In this document: in pieces, positions 7,182 through 15,051 of the stretch
Layout of the letters: each line of letters starts with the position of its first letter
Numbering within the stretch: the first letter of the stretch is position 1
Source: Planobispora longispora
GTDB lineage: Bacteria > Actinomycetota > Actinomycetes > Streptosporangiales > Streptosporangiaceae
Assembly: GCF_016863135.1 (NCBI RefSeq)
Contig: NZ_BOOH01000059.1
Span: 1 to 42,853, forward strand
DNA: 42,853 nt
Direction of reading: 5' to 3'
Position numbers and translations under genes: made by a program
Notes under the pieces: model-generated
Told to the model about the DNA's origin: nothing
Databases searched by the model: none
Seen by the model: the letters and a program-made list of their open reading frames with translations, nothing else

Positions 7182-7827
7182 ACAGCCTGAACCAGGCGGG
7201 CACGGCCCGGCGCAGCTGCTGAGGGCCGTGCACCCGCACCGCGTGCGAGCGCAGGGCCTCGGGCCAGCCGAGGTCGCCGCGCCAGACCTGGATCATCCGG
7301 CGCAGTCCCGCGGTGATCGTCACCGTCGGCGGGTAGCCGGGGTCGTCGTCGCAGACGTCGGCGTCGCCGGAGGCGATGACCAGCCACCAGTCGCGGGTCT
7401 GGGGGTCGACGTCCGGGAAGCTGAACTGCACCACCGTGCGGCCCGGCGGCAGGGCGTCGTGATCGACGTTGCGGTGCATGTCCCACAGCAGCAGCTGCGG
7501 GTCGAGGTCCTCCTCGCCGATCTCGGGGATCCAGCGGATGCCCCAGGCGCCCAGCGCCTCGACGATCGGCTGCAGTTCGCGGCCGGCGGGGGTGAGCGTG
7601 TAGAGCACCCGGCCGCCGTCGGGGCGTCGTTCCAGGATGCCCGCCCGCACCAGCCGGTTCAGCCGCTTCGACAGCAGGGACGGGGACATCTTCGGCACCC
7701 CCCGGCGCAGCTCGTTGAAGTGGCGGCTCCCGGTGACCAGCTCACGGACGACGAGCAGCGTCCAGCGCTCGTCGAGCAGCTCCATCGCCTTGGCGACGGG
7801 GCAGAACTGTCCGTAGGAAGATCCCAT
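7153..7827 (-). CDS. HxlR-type winged-helix regulator with C-terminal extension
   Basis: Residues 1-100 form an HxlR (MarR-like) winged helix: CPVAKAMELLDERWTLLVVREL, FNELRRGVPKMSPSLLSKRL and a wing with GGRVLYTLTPAGREL. HxlR proteins are usually 110-130 residues, but this one has 224. The extra C-terminal domain (from DPQLLLWDMHRNV on, with WWLVIASGDADVCDDDPG) resembles the SCP2-like ligand-binding extension seen in some actinobacterial HxlR proteins. It is divergent from the acyl-CoA dehydrogenase-like gene at 7915 and probably regulates it. The ATG at 7827 lies six bases after the -10 hexamer TAGCCT (7834-7839), so the mRNA is probably leaderless. Confidence 0.85.
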   Translation of the reverse strand: MGSSYGQFCPVAKAMELLDERWTLLVVRELVTGSRHFNELRRGVPKMSPSLLSKRLNRLVRAGILERRPDGGRVLYTLTPAGRELQPIVEALGAWGIRWIPEIGEEDLDPQLLLWDMHRNVDHDALPPGRTVVQFSFPDVDPQTRDWWLVIASGDADVCDDDPGYPPTVTITAGLRRMIQVWRGDLGWPEALRSHAVRVHGPQQLRRAVPAWFRLSSFARIPRP

Positions 7828-7914
7828 GCCGTCAGGCTAGCCGCGCTCCGGCGCTCCGGGCAGATACACATCTTGTACTAGGAGAGGGTGACCTGGCGTT
7901 TCTACCGTGGCTTC
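7828..7914. promoter_or_regulatory. Divergent promoter region, HxlR gene / flavoenzyme gene
   Basis: Leftward -10 TAGCCT (7834-7839) and rightward -10 TACCGT (7903-7908) each stand six bases before their ATG, a leaderless layout for both genes. Between them is AGATACACATCTTGTACTAG (7863-7882), an imperfect inverted AGTACA-like sequence that may be the HxlR operator. Confidence 0.5.
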
Positions 7915-9069
7915 ATGACCATCACAGTGAACGCGGTTCCCACCGACGACGACATCATCGCACTGGCCGCCGAGGTCGGCCTGCGCTGCGCGCCGAGCGA
8001 GGCGCGGCACGACCGCGAGGCGACGTTCGTGACCGAGGCCTACGCGGAGATGCGCGAATCCGGATATCTGAAGCTGGCGGTCCCCGCCGAGTTCGGCGGC
8101 CTGGGCGCCGGCCTGCGCCAGGTCGTGCTGGCCGAGGGCGAGCTGGCCCGCCGGGCGGGGTCGGCCGCGCTCGCCGCGGCGATGCACCTCTACCTCACCC
8201 TCGTGCAGTGCTGGCGGCACCGCCGGGGCGCGCCCGACGCCGAGGGGGCGCTGCGCCGCGTCGCCGCGGACGGGCTGATCATGGCCACCAGCGGCGGATC
8301 GGACTGGGTGTGCCCGACCACGACGGCCGTCGAGGCCGACGGGGGCTTCCGGTTCACCGGACGCAAGAGATTCTGCTCGCAGGCTCCGGTCGCCACGGTC
8401 CTGTCGACCTCCGCCGTGCTCGGCGAGCCCGGCCCGGACGCCGAGGTGCTGCACGCGACGGTGCCGCTGTCCAGCCCGGGCGTGTCGCTGGTCGAGACCT
8501 GGGACACCCTCGGCATGCGCGGCACCGCCAGCCACGACGTCGTGTTCGACGACGTGTTCGTCCCGGCGGAGAAGGTCGTCGGCCGGCGGCCGTACGGCAG
8601 GCTCACCGGGCCGCTGCTGGTCGCGGCGATCCACTTCGCGCCCGTGGTGGGCGCGGTCTACCTGGGCATCGCGCGGGGCGCCTGCGACGAGGCGCTGCGG
8701 GCCCTGGCCGCGCGCGGGCAGGATCCGGACCCCGCGGCGGTCCGGCAGATCGGGGAGATGACCGCCCGGCTGCGGGTGGCCCGGTGGGCGCTGCTGGCCG
8801 CCGTCGAGGAGACGGGCGAGGACCCTCCGGCGGACGAGCGGACCCTGGTCACGCTGATGGTGGCCAAGCGGCACGCCGTACGCGAGGCGAAGGCGGTCGT
8901 CGATCTCGCCCTCGACACCGTGGGCGGGCCCGCCTTCTTCCGCGCCTCCCCGCTGGAGCGGGCCTACCGTGACGTCCGGGGCGGACCGTTCCACCCGCTC
9001 ACCCCGGAGGCGACGCTGGCGCTGGCCGGGACCGACGCCCTGGCCGCGTGGCGGCTGCGGTCGGGGTGA
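7915..9069 (+). CDS. Acyl-CoA dehydrogenase-like flavoprotein (HsaA/DszC-like)
   Basis: A 384-residue acyl-CoA dehydrogenase-fold protein: an N-terminal helical domain with LAVPAEFGGLGAGLRQVVLAE, a middle beta domain with ATSGGSDWVCPTTT, FTGRKRFCSQAP and WDTLGMRGTASHDVVFDDVFVP, and a C-terminal helical bundle ending in AYRDVRGGPFHPLTPEATL. The C-terminus lacks the Y-E-G-T-type motif of true dehydrogenases, and GTASHDVVFDDVFVP followed by a PFHPL-type end is shared with flavin-dependent monooxygenase-type relatives, so oxidation or monooxygenation of an unknown substrate are both possible. ATG 7915 was chosen over GTG 7888 because it lies six bases after a -10 hexamer TACCGT. The HxlR gene is divergent. 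Confidence 0.8.
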   Translation: MTITVNAVPTDDDIIALAAEVGLRCAPSEARHDREATFVTEAYAEMRESGYLKLAVPAEFGGLGAGLRQVVLAEGELARRAGSAALAAAMHLYLTLVQCWRHRRGAPDAEGALRRVAADGLIMATSGGSDWVCPTTTAVEADGGFRFTGRKRFCSQAPVATVLSTSAVLGEPGPDAEVLHATVPLSSPGVSLVETWDTLGMRGTASHDVVFDDVFVPAEKVVGRRPYGRLTGPLLVAAIHFAPVVGAVYLGIARGACDEALRALAARGQDPDPAAVRQIGEMTARLRVARWALLAAVEETGEDPPADERTLVTLMVAKRHAVREAKAVVDLALDTVGGPAFFRASPLERAYRDVRGGPFHPLTPEATLALAGTDALAAWRLRSG

Positions 9070-9078
9070 CGTCCCCGG

Positions 9079-9136
9079 GCGGCCGGTCCTCAGCCGCCTC
9101 CGGAGACGCGGCCGGTCCTCAGCCGCTCCCGGAGAT
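9079..9136. repeat. 29-bp tandem duplication spanning a stop codon
   Basis: The 19-base core gcggccggtcctcagccgc is exact at 9079-9097 and 9108-9126, and each copy is followed by a near-identical TCCGGAGA stretch, making a 29-bp unit repeated twice. The right copy contains the stop codon and last codons of the leftward gene ending at 9119; the left copy is a downstream duplicate. Confidence 0.85.
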
Positions 9137-9760
9137 GTCGTCGACGATGTCGCGGCTGCCGTACCCCTCGGGAGCGGCCACTTCGACGACCGGTTCGGGC
9201 CGGTCGTCGAACTCCAGGCGGAGCGCTCTCGACATGGTGGCGTGCATCTCGTACAGGCAGGTGATGTAGGTGAGCTCCAGGATCTCCTCGTCGGTCAGGT
9301 GGACCCTCAGCACCGCGAAGATCTCGTCGTGCACCCGGCCGCCGTCCAGCACCAGCCCGTCGGTGTAGGCGAGCACGGCCCGCTCCAGCTCGTTGAAGCA
9401 CGCGCTGACCTGCCAGTGCGCGACCGCCTGGACCTTCTCGTCGGGGACCCCGATCGCCCGCAGCTGCTTGCAGTGCTGGGAGAAGACGAACTGGCTGCCC
9501 CGCGCCCATCCGGCCCGCGCCTGGCCCAGCTCGCGCAGGACCGGGTCGAGCCCGGCCTCGCGGTAGAGCTGGAAGCCCTTCACGCAGTGCTTGAGGATCA
9601 CCGGGTGCAGCGCGAAGACCGTCCACCAGTCGCCGGGGGAGCCCGTCGCGGTGCCGGGCTCGGCGACCGGGTCGCGGTCCGGGCCGAAGAGGCGGTCGTA
9701 GAAGAACAGGGTCAGCGGGTCGGTGACCTGGTCGCGGGGGACCTGGCGCAGTCGCGGCAT
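9119..9760 (-). CDS. Carboxymuconolactone decarboxylase (AhpD-fold) family protein
   Basis: A 213-residue all-helical AhpD-like protein. The family core is visible in ALHPVILKHCVKGFQLYRE, FVFSQHCKQLRAIGVPDEKVQAV and FNELERAVLAYTDGLV, then LTDEEILELTYITCLYEMHATMSRALRLE. It lacks a CxxC redox pair, so peroxidase activity of AhpD type is unlikely; the family includes decarboxylases and many uncharacterised proteins of aromatic or steroid catabolism. Its ATG shares one base with the TGA of the VOC gene (TGATG), so the two are translationally coupled. A 29-bp duplication overlaps its stop. Confidence 0.8.
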   Translation of the reverse strand: MPRLRQVPRDQVTDPLTLFFYDRLFGPDRDPVAEPGTATGSPGDWWTVFALHPVILKHCVKGFQLYREAGLDPVLRELGQARAGWARGSQFVFSQHCKQLRAIGVPDEKVQAVAHWQVSACFNELERAVLAYTDGLVLDGGRVHDEIFAVLRVHLTDEEILELTYITCLYEMHATMSRALRLEFDDRPEPVVEVAAPEGYGSRDIVDDISGSG

Positions 9761-10329
9761 CACACGGTCCGCTCGGCGGCGGTCTTCGGCTCGTGCCGTA
9801 CGTCCTCGGGACGGTCGAGCGCCCGCGTCCACGCCGCGAACTCCACCAGGATCCCGTCGGGGTCCTTGAAGTAGATCGACCGGACGAACACGCCCTCCTG
9901 CATCTTCGGCGCCACGCCGAACTCGCTGTCGTCGTGGTTGAGGATCACCCCGACGTCCACGCCCTTGGCGATGAGCTTGTCCCGGTACTCCTCGATCTTC
10001 TCGGGCGCGACGTCGAAGGCGATGTGGTTCATCGACCCGACCGCCGACAGCAGCTCGCCCCGGTCGGGCAGGTTCTTGGGCGCCGAGACGCCGGGGACCG
10101 GCTCGGGGGCGTCGGGGAACCAGAAGAACGCCAGCGCGTTGCCGCCGCCGCAGTCGAAGAAGAAGTGCTGGCCCCAGCCCATCGGCAGCTCGATCGTCTT
10201 GATCAGCGGCATGCCCAGGACGCCGGAGTAGAAGTCGACGGTCTGCTTCATGTCGGAGCACACCAGCGCGAGGTGGTTGACCCCTCGCAGCTCGAATTCG
10301 GTGTTGTCGGCCACGGTCTCCCCATTCAT
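9760..10329 (-). CDS. VOC-family dioxygenase/glyoxalase-like protein
   Basis: A 189-residue vicinal-oxygen-chelate protein with two beta-alpha-beta-beta-beta modules. The likely metal ligands are the His of GVNHLALVCSDM, the His of SMNHIAFDV and the Glu of DPDGILVEFAAW, arranged as in extradiol dioxygenases and glyoxalase I. DFYSGVLGMPLIKTIELP and SIYFKDPDGI are typical VOC segments. It is the first gene of a coupled pair with the AhpD-like protein. Together with the neighbouring flavoenzyme this hints at catabolism of a cyclic or aromatic compound (inference). A 16-bp palindrome lies two bases upstream of the start codon. Confidence 0.85.
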   Translation of the reverse strand: MNGETVADNTEFELRGVNHLALVCSDMKQTVDFYSGVLGMPLIKTIELPMGWGQHFFFDCGGGNALAFFWFPDAPEPVPGVSAPKNLPDRGELLSAVGSMNHIAFDVAPEKIEEYRDKLIAKGVDVGVILNHDDSEFGVAPKMQEGVFVRSIYFKDPDGILVEFAAWTRALDRPEDVRHEPKTAAERTV

Positions 10330-10331
10330 CG

Positions 10332-10347
10332 AAGTAATGAATTACTT
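10332..10347. promoter_or_regulatory. Perfect AT-rich palindrome at the VOC promoter
   Basis: AAGTAAT-GA-ATTACTT is a perfect two-fold palindrome with 7-bp arms in DNA that is otherwise very GC-rich, directly before the VOC start codon. It has the look of a TetR or MarR operator that would block the -10/start region. No TetR/MarR gene is adjacent. Confidence 0.65.
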
Positions 10348-10479
10348 ATCACACGGGGCGGACGGGCCCCATGGGCCGCGAGGTCAGAAAACGGGGCGGC
10401 TCAGGGCGCGGGCAGGGTGAACCGGATTCCATCGAAAACATGACACTGGATGTCCTCTTTTCCCGGAAGCATCGTGGTC

Positions 10480-11394
10480 ATGGAAACGACGCTGAAGGGA
10501 AAGGTCGCCCTGGTCGCCGGGGCGACACGGGGAACGGGACGGGCCATCGCCGTGGAACTGGGCGCGGCCGGCGCCACGGTCTACTGCACCGGCCGCAGCA
10601 CGCGCGAGGGGCGCTCGGAGATGGACCGGCCGGAGACCATCGAGGAGACCGCCGAGCGGGTGACGGAGGCCGGCGGAGAGGGCATCGCCGTCCGGGTGGA
10701 CCACCTGGACCCCGAACAGGTCAGGACGCTGGTGGAGCGGATCGACCACGAGCACGGCCGGCTCGACGTCCTGGTCAACGACATCTGGGGCGGCGACCAT
10801 CTCACCGCCTGGAACACCCCGGTCTGGAAGCACCCCCTGGACGACGGCCTGCGCATGCTCCGGCTGGGGATCGACACCCACCTCATCACCAGCCACCACG
10901 CCCTGCCCCTGCTGACCAGGGAGCCGGGCGGCCTGCTCGTCGAGATCACCGACGGGACCCTGGAGTACAACGCCGGCAACTACCGGCTGTGCGCCTTCTT
11001 CGACCTGGTCAAGGTCGCGGTGAACCGGCTGGGGTTCTCCATGGCCCACGAACTGCGCCCGCACGGCTGCACCGCGGTCTCCCTGACGCCCGGATGGCTC
11101 CGCTCGGAGTCGATGCTGGAGGGCTTCGGCGTCACGGAGGAGAACTGGCGCGACGCCATCGCCAAGCAGCCGGACTTCGTGATCTCGGAGTCGCCGGCCT
11201 TCACCGGCCGCGCGGTGGCCGCGCTGGCCGCCGATCCGGAACGGGACCGCTGGTCGGGGCAGTCGCTCTCCAGCGGGCAGCTCGCCAAGGAGTACGGCTT
11301 CACCGACGTCGACGGCAGCCGGCCGGACGCCTGGGGCTACATCGCGGCCAAGGAGGGCGCGGCCGGTCCCGTCGACGCCGACGACTACCGCTGA
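10480..11394 (+). CDS. Short-chain dehydrogenase-like protein, catalytic Tyr replaced by Phe
   Basis: A 304-residue SDR of the DHRS1-like branch. The cofactor site is VALVAGATRGTGRAIA (residues 9-24) with CTGRS after beta-2 and NDIWGG (100-105) in place of NAG. LVEITDGT and the Lys at 178 are present, but the catalytic Tyr of YxxxK reads Phe (F174-D-L-V-K178, in CAFFDLVKVAVNRL); relatives normally have FYDLAK. Activity may be lost or changed. ATG 10480 is preferred over 10450 because the SDR fold begins there; neither has a strong SD. It is divergent from the VOC pair, across a 150-bp gap holding the palindrome at 10332. Confidence 0.85.
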   Translation: METTLKGKVALVAGATRGTGRAIAVELGAAGATVYCTGRSTREGRSEMDRPETIEETAERVTEAGGEGIAVRVDHLDPEQVRTLVERIDHEHGRLDVLVNDIWGGDHLTAWNTPVWKHPLDDGLRMLRLGIDTHLITSHHALPLLTREPGGLLVEITDGTLEYNAGNYRLCAFFDLVKVAVNRLGFSMAHELRPHGCTAVSLTPGWLRSESMLEGFGVTEENWRDAIAKQPDFVISESPAFTGRAVAALAADPERDRWSGQSLSSGQLAKEYGFTDVDGSRPDAWGYIAAKEGAAGPVDADDYR

Positions 11395-11439
11395 CACCGG
11401 GGCCCGGCCGGGTCACCGGCCCGGCCGGGCGAGCGGAGG

Positions 11440-12387
11440 TCAGCCGTACAGGGCGTTCATGCGGGCGGCGGCCTCGGCCATGAGGGCGCGCAGCTCGGGC
11501 GGGTCCAGGACCTCCGCGTCCGGGCCGAAGCGCAGCACCTGGCCGTGGGCGACCTGCCAGGACTCGACGGGCAGCCGGACGGTGACCCAGCCCTGCCCGT
11601 CGGGCGCCCCCGCGGAGGCGAGCGCGTCGTCGAGGGCCGCCGGGTCGGCGACGAAGCGCAGCATGCGCTGCCCGTACGGGCTGAGCCGCAGGGTGACGCG
11701 CTCCCTCAGCAGCGAGCGGATGAACTCCGCGGCCCGCTCGGCCCAGAAGGCCGCCAGGTCGAAGTCCCGGTCGCGCTCGAAGCGCCGGTCGAGATGGGGG
11801 ACGACGTCGCCGAAGCGGTCCACCCGGTAGATCGCCGTGCGGGTGGCGAGGTACCAGACCCCGCCCTTGAGCACCAGCCCGTACGGCTCCAGCGTGCGCT
11901 CGGCCTCGCGGTAGCGGGCGGTCACCGGGTGGTCGCCCCACACCGCCCTGGCCAGCGGGGTCAGGGCCGCCGGCGGGGGGTTCTCGCTGGCGAACCAGCC
12001 GGGGGCGTCGAGGTGGAAGCGCTGCGCGGCCGTGGCGGGGGCGTCGCGCAGGCTGGGGGAGAGCGCCGCGGCGGCCTTCAGCCTGGCGGTGGCCGCGACC
12101 TCGCCCAGGCCCATCTCGCGCAGCGCGCCGGGCACCCCGGACAGGAACAGCGCCTCCGCCTCGGCCCGGTCCAGGCCGGTCAGGCGCGTGCGGTAGCCGT
12201 CCAGCAGCCGGTAGCCGCCGCCGCGCCCCCGGTCGGCGTAGACCGGGACGCCCGCCTCCGACAGGGCGAGCACGTCCCGGTGCACGGTCCGCTCGGAGAC
12301 CTCCAGCTCCCGCGCCAGCTCGGCGGCGGTCATGCCGCCGCGTGACTGCAGCAGCAGGATCAACGACATCAACCTGGCCGCGCGCAC
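11440..12387 (-). CDS. YafY-type HTH / WYL-domain transcriptional regulator
   Basis: A 315-residue regulator with an N-terminal winged HTH (GGMTAAELARELEVSERTVHRDVLALSEAG, wing GRGGGYRLLDGY) and a C-terminal WYL domain (LVLKGGVWYLATR, then YRVDRFGDVVP) plus the WCX extension. WYL domains sense nucleic-acid or other ligands; in actinobacteria such proteins (e.g. PafBC, DriD-like) are often transcriptional activators. It lies 37 bp after the CocE-type gene on the same strand but seems to have its own promoter: the GTG start is six bases after TAGGGT (12394-12399), a leaderless layout. Targets unknown. Confidence 0.88.
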   Translation of the reverse strand: MRAARLMSLILLLQSRGGMTAAELARELEVSERTVHRDVLALSEAGVPVYADRGRGGGYRLLDGYRTRLTGLDRAEAEALFLSGVPGALREMGLGEVAATARLKAAAALSPSLRDAPATAAQRFHLDAPGWFASENPPPAALTPLARAVWGDHPVTARYREAERTLEPYGLVLKGGVWYLATRTAIYRVDRFGDVVPHLDRRFERDRDFDLAAFWAERAAEFIRSLLRERVTLRLSPYGQRMLRFVADPAALDDALASAGAPDGQGWVTVRLPVESWQVAHGQVLRFGPDAEVLDPPELRALMAEAAARMNALYG

Positions 12388-12393
12388 CCGTCG

Positions 12394-12399
12394 ACCCTA
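12394..12399 (-). promoter_or_regulatory. -10 hexamer of the WYL regulator, leaderless layout
   Basis: Leftward TAGGGT sits six bases from GTG 12387, and there is no SD between. No convincing -35 is visible. Confidence 0.45.
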
Positions 12400-12424
12400 G
12401 CGCCCGGGCCCGTCCGGAGCGGGG

Positions 12425-14032
12425 TCAGGGCGAGACCAGGGGCAGGATGACCGCCGAGGGCCGCGACGGGTCGTGGAAGACCTCCTGCCGGGCGGCGACC
12501 ATCGCGCTGCCCGTGCCGAGCGGGTCGCCGGTGCCGAGATTGCGGGCGATGCGGGGATAGGCCCCGCCGGCCACGTGGACCCGGATGCGGTGGCCGCGGC
12601 GGAAGCGGTGGCCGATCGGCCACAGGTCCACCTCGACCCGGCGCACCCCGTCGGCGCCGGCCACGGGCGCCCCCGGGGTGAGCCGCCGCACCCCCTCGCA
12701 CACGTTGTAGGACGCCCCGTCCGGGTGCACGTCGCAGACCCGCACGACCACGTCGGCGTGCTCGGTGCTGGAGCGCAGGTAGATCTCCGCGCGGACCGGC
12801 CCGATCATCTCGGTGTCCCGGCGCAGCTCGGGACCGGTGTAGACGAGCACGTCGCGCCTGGCCTCCAGCCGCCTGTTGTCGCGCGGCTCGGAGTTGCCCA
12901 GCAGCACCGGCCCGCCCAGCGACGGGGTCGGGTGCGCGGGGTCGTAGCGGTAGCGGTCCGGCTCCGACTCCACCGGGTTCTCCGGGGCGAGCCCGGAATC
13001 CGGTCGCAGGTGCCAGCGCTGCTCCCGCATGCCGGGCACCGGCCAGTCCGGGTAGTCGCGCCACTCCCCGGCGCCGGTGACGTAGATCCGGACCGGCTGC
13101 TCCCGCAGGCCCGACGGGTCGCCCATCAGGTGGGCCCGGAACCACGCGAGCGCGTCGGCGCCGGCCGCCCGCATCTGCCGCATGTCCGCGTGGTACCACG
13201 GCCCGATCGTCAGGTGCGGACGCCGCCCCGCGGCCCGCATCGCCACGTAGTCCTTGACCTGCCACGGCAGGAAGATGTCGTACCAGCCGCCGACCATGGT
13301 GACCTCGGCGCCGACCTCGCCCACCGAGGCGGAGAAGTCGCGCCGGCCCCAGTAGGCGGCGGGTTCGGCGTGGTGGGCCAGCAGGTCCTGGAAGAACGGC
13401 ATGCCCCGGCCCGCCGACAGGACGTCCAGCTCCGTCAGGGGCCGCCCGGACAGCGCGGCCCGCCGGGTCCGGCGCGGGGCCAGCAGCGCTCCGGCGCCGC
13501 CGAGCGGGCTGCCCATCGAGGCGGTCAGCGTGGTCCAGATCAGAGAGGACTCCAGCGCGAACGCCCCGCCGACGTAGGCGGCGTCGCGGAACTGGGACGC
13601 GGTCACCGAGGTGGCCATGGCCTTCAGGTCCGGCCCGGCGAACGGGGCGACCGCCCACTGGGTGTAGCCGAGGTAGGAGGGGCCCTGCATGGCCAGGCTC
13701 CCGCCGTACCAGGGCTGCTTGCGCAGCCAGGTGAGCGTGGCCATGCCGTCCTCGTGCTCGTCGCCGAGCGGGTCGAGCACGCCGCCCGAGCCGAAGCCGC
13801 CCCGGCAGCTCTGCATCACGACCTGGAAGCCCCGGCGGGCGAACGCGCGGCCGTACATGTAGCCGAACACCCCGCGCCTGCCGTACGGCGAGCGGACCAG
13901 GATGGTGGGCGGGCGCACGGCGCCGGCCGGGACGTAGCGGTCGGCCAGGAGGGTGACCCCGTCCGGCATCGGGACCGGCAGGTCCCGCTGGACCGTCACC
14001 CGGTGGGCGGTCCGCGGCCACGCGATCGCCAT
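12425..14032 (-). CDS. CocE/NonD-family alpha/beta hydrolase (peptidase S15 type)
   Basis: A 535-residue hydrolase of the X-Pro dipeptidyl-peptidase S15 / cocaine-esterase family. The N-terminal catalytic domain shows PMPDGVTLLADRYVP, the oxyanion region RSPYGRRGVFGYMYGRAFARRG and the nucleophile elbow MQGPSYLGYTQWAVA (Ser in GPSYLG). The C-terminal half (from about residue 320) is the jelly-roll XPP domain (PVLLGNSEPRDNRR, LRSSTEHADVVVRVCDVHPDG). No signal peptide is visible, so it is probably cytoplasmic, acting on esters or acyl-amides. The start is supported by GAGGAGGAG just upstream of ATG. A TTAC-TG-GTAA palindrome lies upstream. Confidence 0.88.
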   Translation of the reverse strand: MAIAWPRTAHRVTVQRDLPVPMPDGVTLLADRYVPAGAVRPPTILVRSPYGRRGVFGYMYGRAFARRGFQVVMQSCRGGFGSGGVLDPLGDEHEDGMATLTWLRKQPWYGGSLAMQGPSYLGYTQWAVAPFAGPDLKAMATSVTASQFRDAAYVGGAFALESSLIWTTLTASMGSPLGGAGALLAPRRTRRAALSGRPLTELDVLSAGRGMPFFQDLLAHHAEPAAYWGRRDFSASVGEVGAEVTMVGGWYDIFLPWQVKDYVAMRAAGRRPHLTIGPWYHADMRQMRAAGADALAWFRAHLMGDPSGLREQPVRIYVTGAGEWRDYPDWPVPGMREQRWHLRPDSGLAPENPVESEPDRYRYDPAHPTPSLGGPVLLGNSEPRDNRRLEARRDVLVYTGPELRRDTEMIGPVRAEIYLRSSTEHADVVVRVCDVHPDGASYNVCEGVRRLTPGAPVAGADGVRRVEVDLWPIGHRFRRGHRIRVHVAGGAYPRIARNLGTGDPLGTGSAMVAARQEVFHDPSRPSAVILPLVSP

Positions 14033-14056
14033 GTCTCCTCCTCGCGCGCTTCCTAC

Positions 14057-14066
14057 TTACTGGTAA
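14057..14066. promoter_or_regulatory. Small palindrome upstream of the CocE-type gene
   Basis: TTAC-TG-GTAA lies 24 bp upstream of the hydrolase start, in an AT-richer patch. It is a possible TetR-type operator; only four-base arms, so weak. The rest of the 205-bp divergent gap (14033-14237) has no gene; TGTCG-CGACA at 14229-14238 touches the SGNH start codon. Confidence 0.3.
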
Positions 14067-14237
14067 CAGAATCATGCTCGCTTTGGCCAGCGCCCGCGGT
14101 GTGATGAGTGTCATTTTTCGCTTTTAGTTAGGCCATTACCGTCAAGCGCCGCCCGGCGTCCCGGGTTCCGGCCGCGCGCGGTCCGCGGGCTTATTACGGT
14201 CGCGTAGGGGGCGGTCGGCGCGGCAGACTGTCGCGAC

Positions 14238-14999
14238 ATGTCAGTGATCACCTCGTATGTCGCTCTTGGGGACAGCTTCACCGAGGGCTTGAACGACCAC
14301 ATCTCCGGCGACCGCTACCGGGGCTGGGCCGACCGGCTGGCGGAGCGGCTGGCCGCCGACGCGCCGGAGCTGCGCTACGCCAACCTCGCGGTCCGGGGCC
14401 GCCTCATCCGGCAGATCCTGGACGAGCAGGTTCCGCAGGCCGAGGAACTCGCGCCCGACCTGATCTCGTTGTGCGCCGGAGGCAACGACATCCTGCGCCC
14501 GGGCGGCGACCCCGACGCGATCGCCGGGCTGCTGGACACCGCCGTGGGCCGGCTGCGCGGCACCGGCGCCCGGGTCATGGTCTTCACCGGCTTCGACCTC
14601 CGGCAGGTCCCGGTGATGCGCCTGGTCCACCAGAAGATCGCGATCTACAACCTGCACATCCACGACATCGCGCGCCGCCACGGGTGCACGCTCGTGGACC
14701 TGTGGGCGATGGGCGTGCTGCGCGACCGCCGGGCGTGGAGCGACGACCGGCTCCACCTGTCGGCCGACGGCCACCGCAGGATCGCGCTGCGCGCCGCCGA
14801 GGCCCTCGGGCTGGCGGCGGAGGAGGACTGGCGGGAGCCGTACCCGCCGCTGGTCCCGGCGGTGTGGACCGAGGCGCGCAAGGAGGACCTGCGCTGGGCG
14901 CGGACCTTCCTGGGGCCCTGGATCAACCGGCGCCTGCACGGCCGTTCCTCCGGCGACGGCCTCAACGCCAAGCGGCCCGACCTGACCCCCCTGGGCTGA
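14238..14999 (+). CDS. SGNH/GDSL-family hydrolase
   Basis: A 253-residue SGNH esterase/lipase. The four conserved blocks are present: YVALGDSFTEG (nucleophile Ser), the Gly of YANLAVRGRLI, CAGGNDIL (Asn) and DRLHLSADGHRRIA (Asp/His). The EPYPPLVP segment and basic C-terminus are typical of the short cytoplasmic actinobacterial members. No signal peptide is seen, so it is probably intracellular. Substrate is unknown; family members act on acetyl groups, lipids or small esters. It is divergent from the CocE-type hydrolase; no clear SD precedes the ATG. Confidence 0.9.
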   Translation: MSVITSYVALGDSFTEGLNDHISGDRYRGWADRLAERLAADAPELRYANLAVRGRLIRQILDEQVPQAEELAPDLISLCAGGNDILRPGGDPDAIAGLLDTAVGRLRGTGARVMVFTGFDLRQVPVMRLVHQKIAIYNLHIHDIARRHGCTLVDLWAMGVLRDRRAWSDDRLHLSADGHRRIALRAAEALGLAAEEDWREPYPPLVPAVWTEARKEDLRWARTFLGPWINRRLHGRSSGDGLNAKRPDLTPLG

Positions 15000-15051
15000 G
15001 GCTCCGGCGGCGAGGACCCGGCCGCGGCGGGGCCGCCCGCGTGGCGACCCC

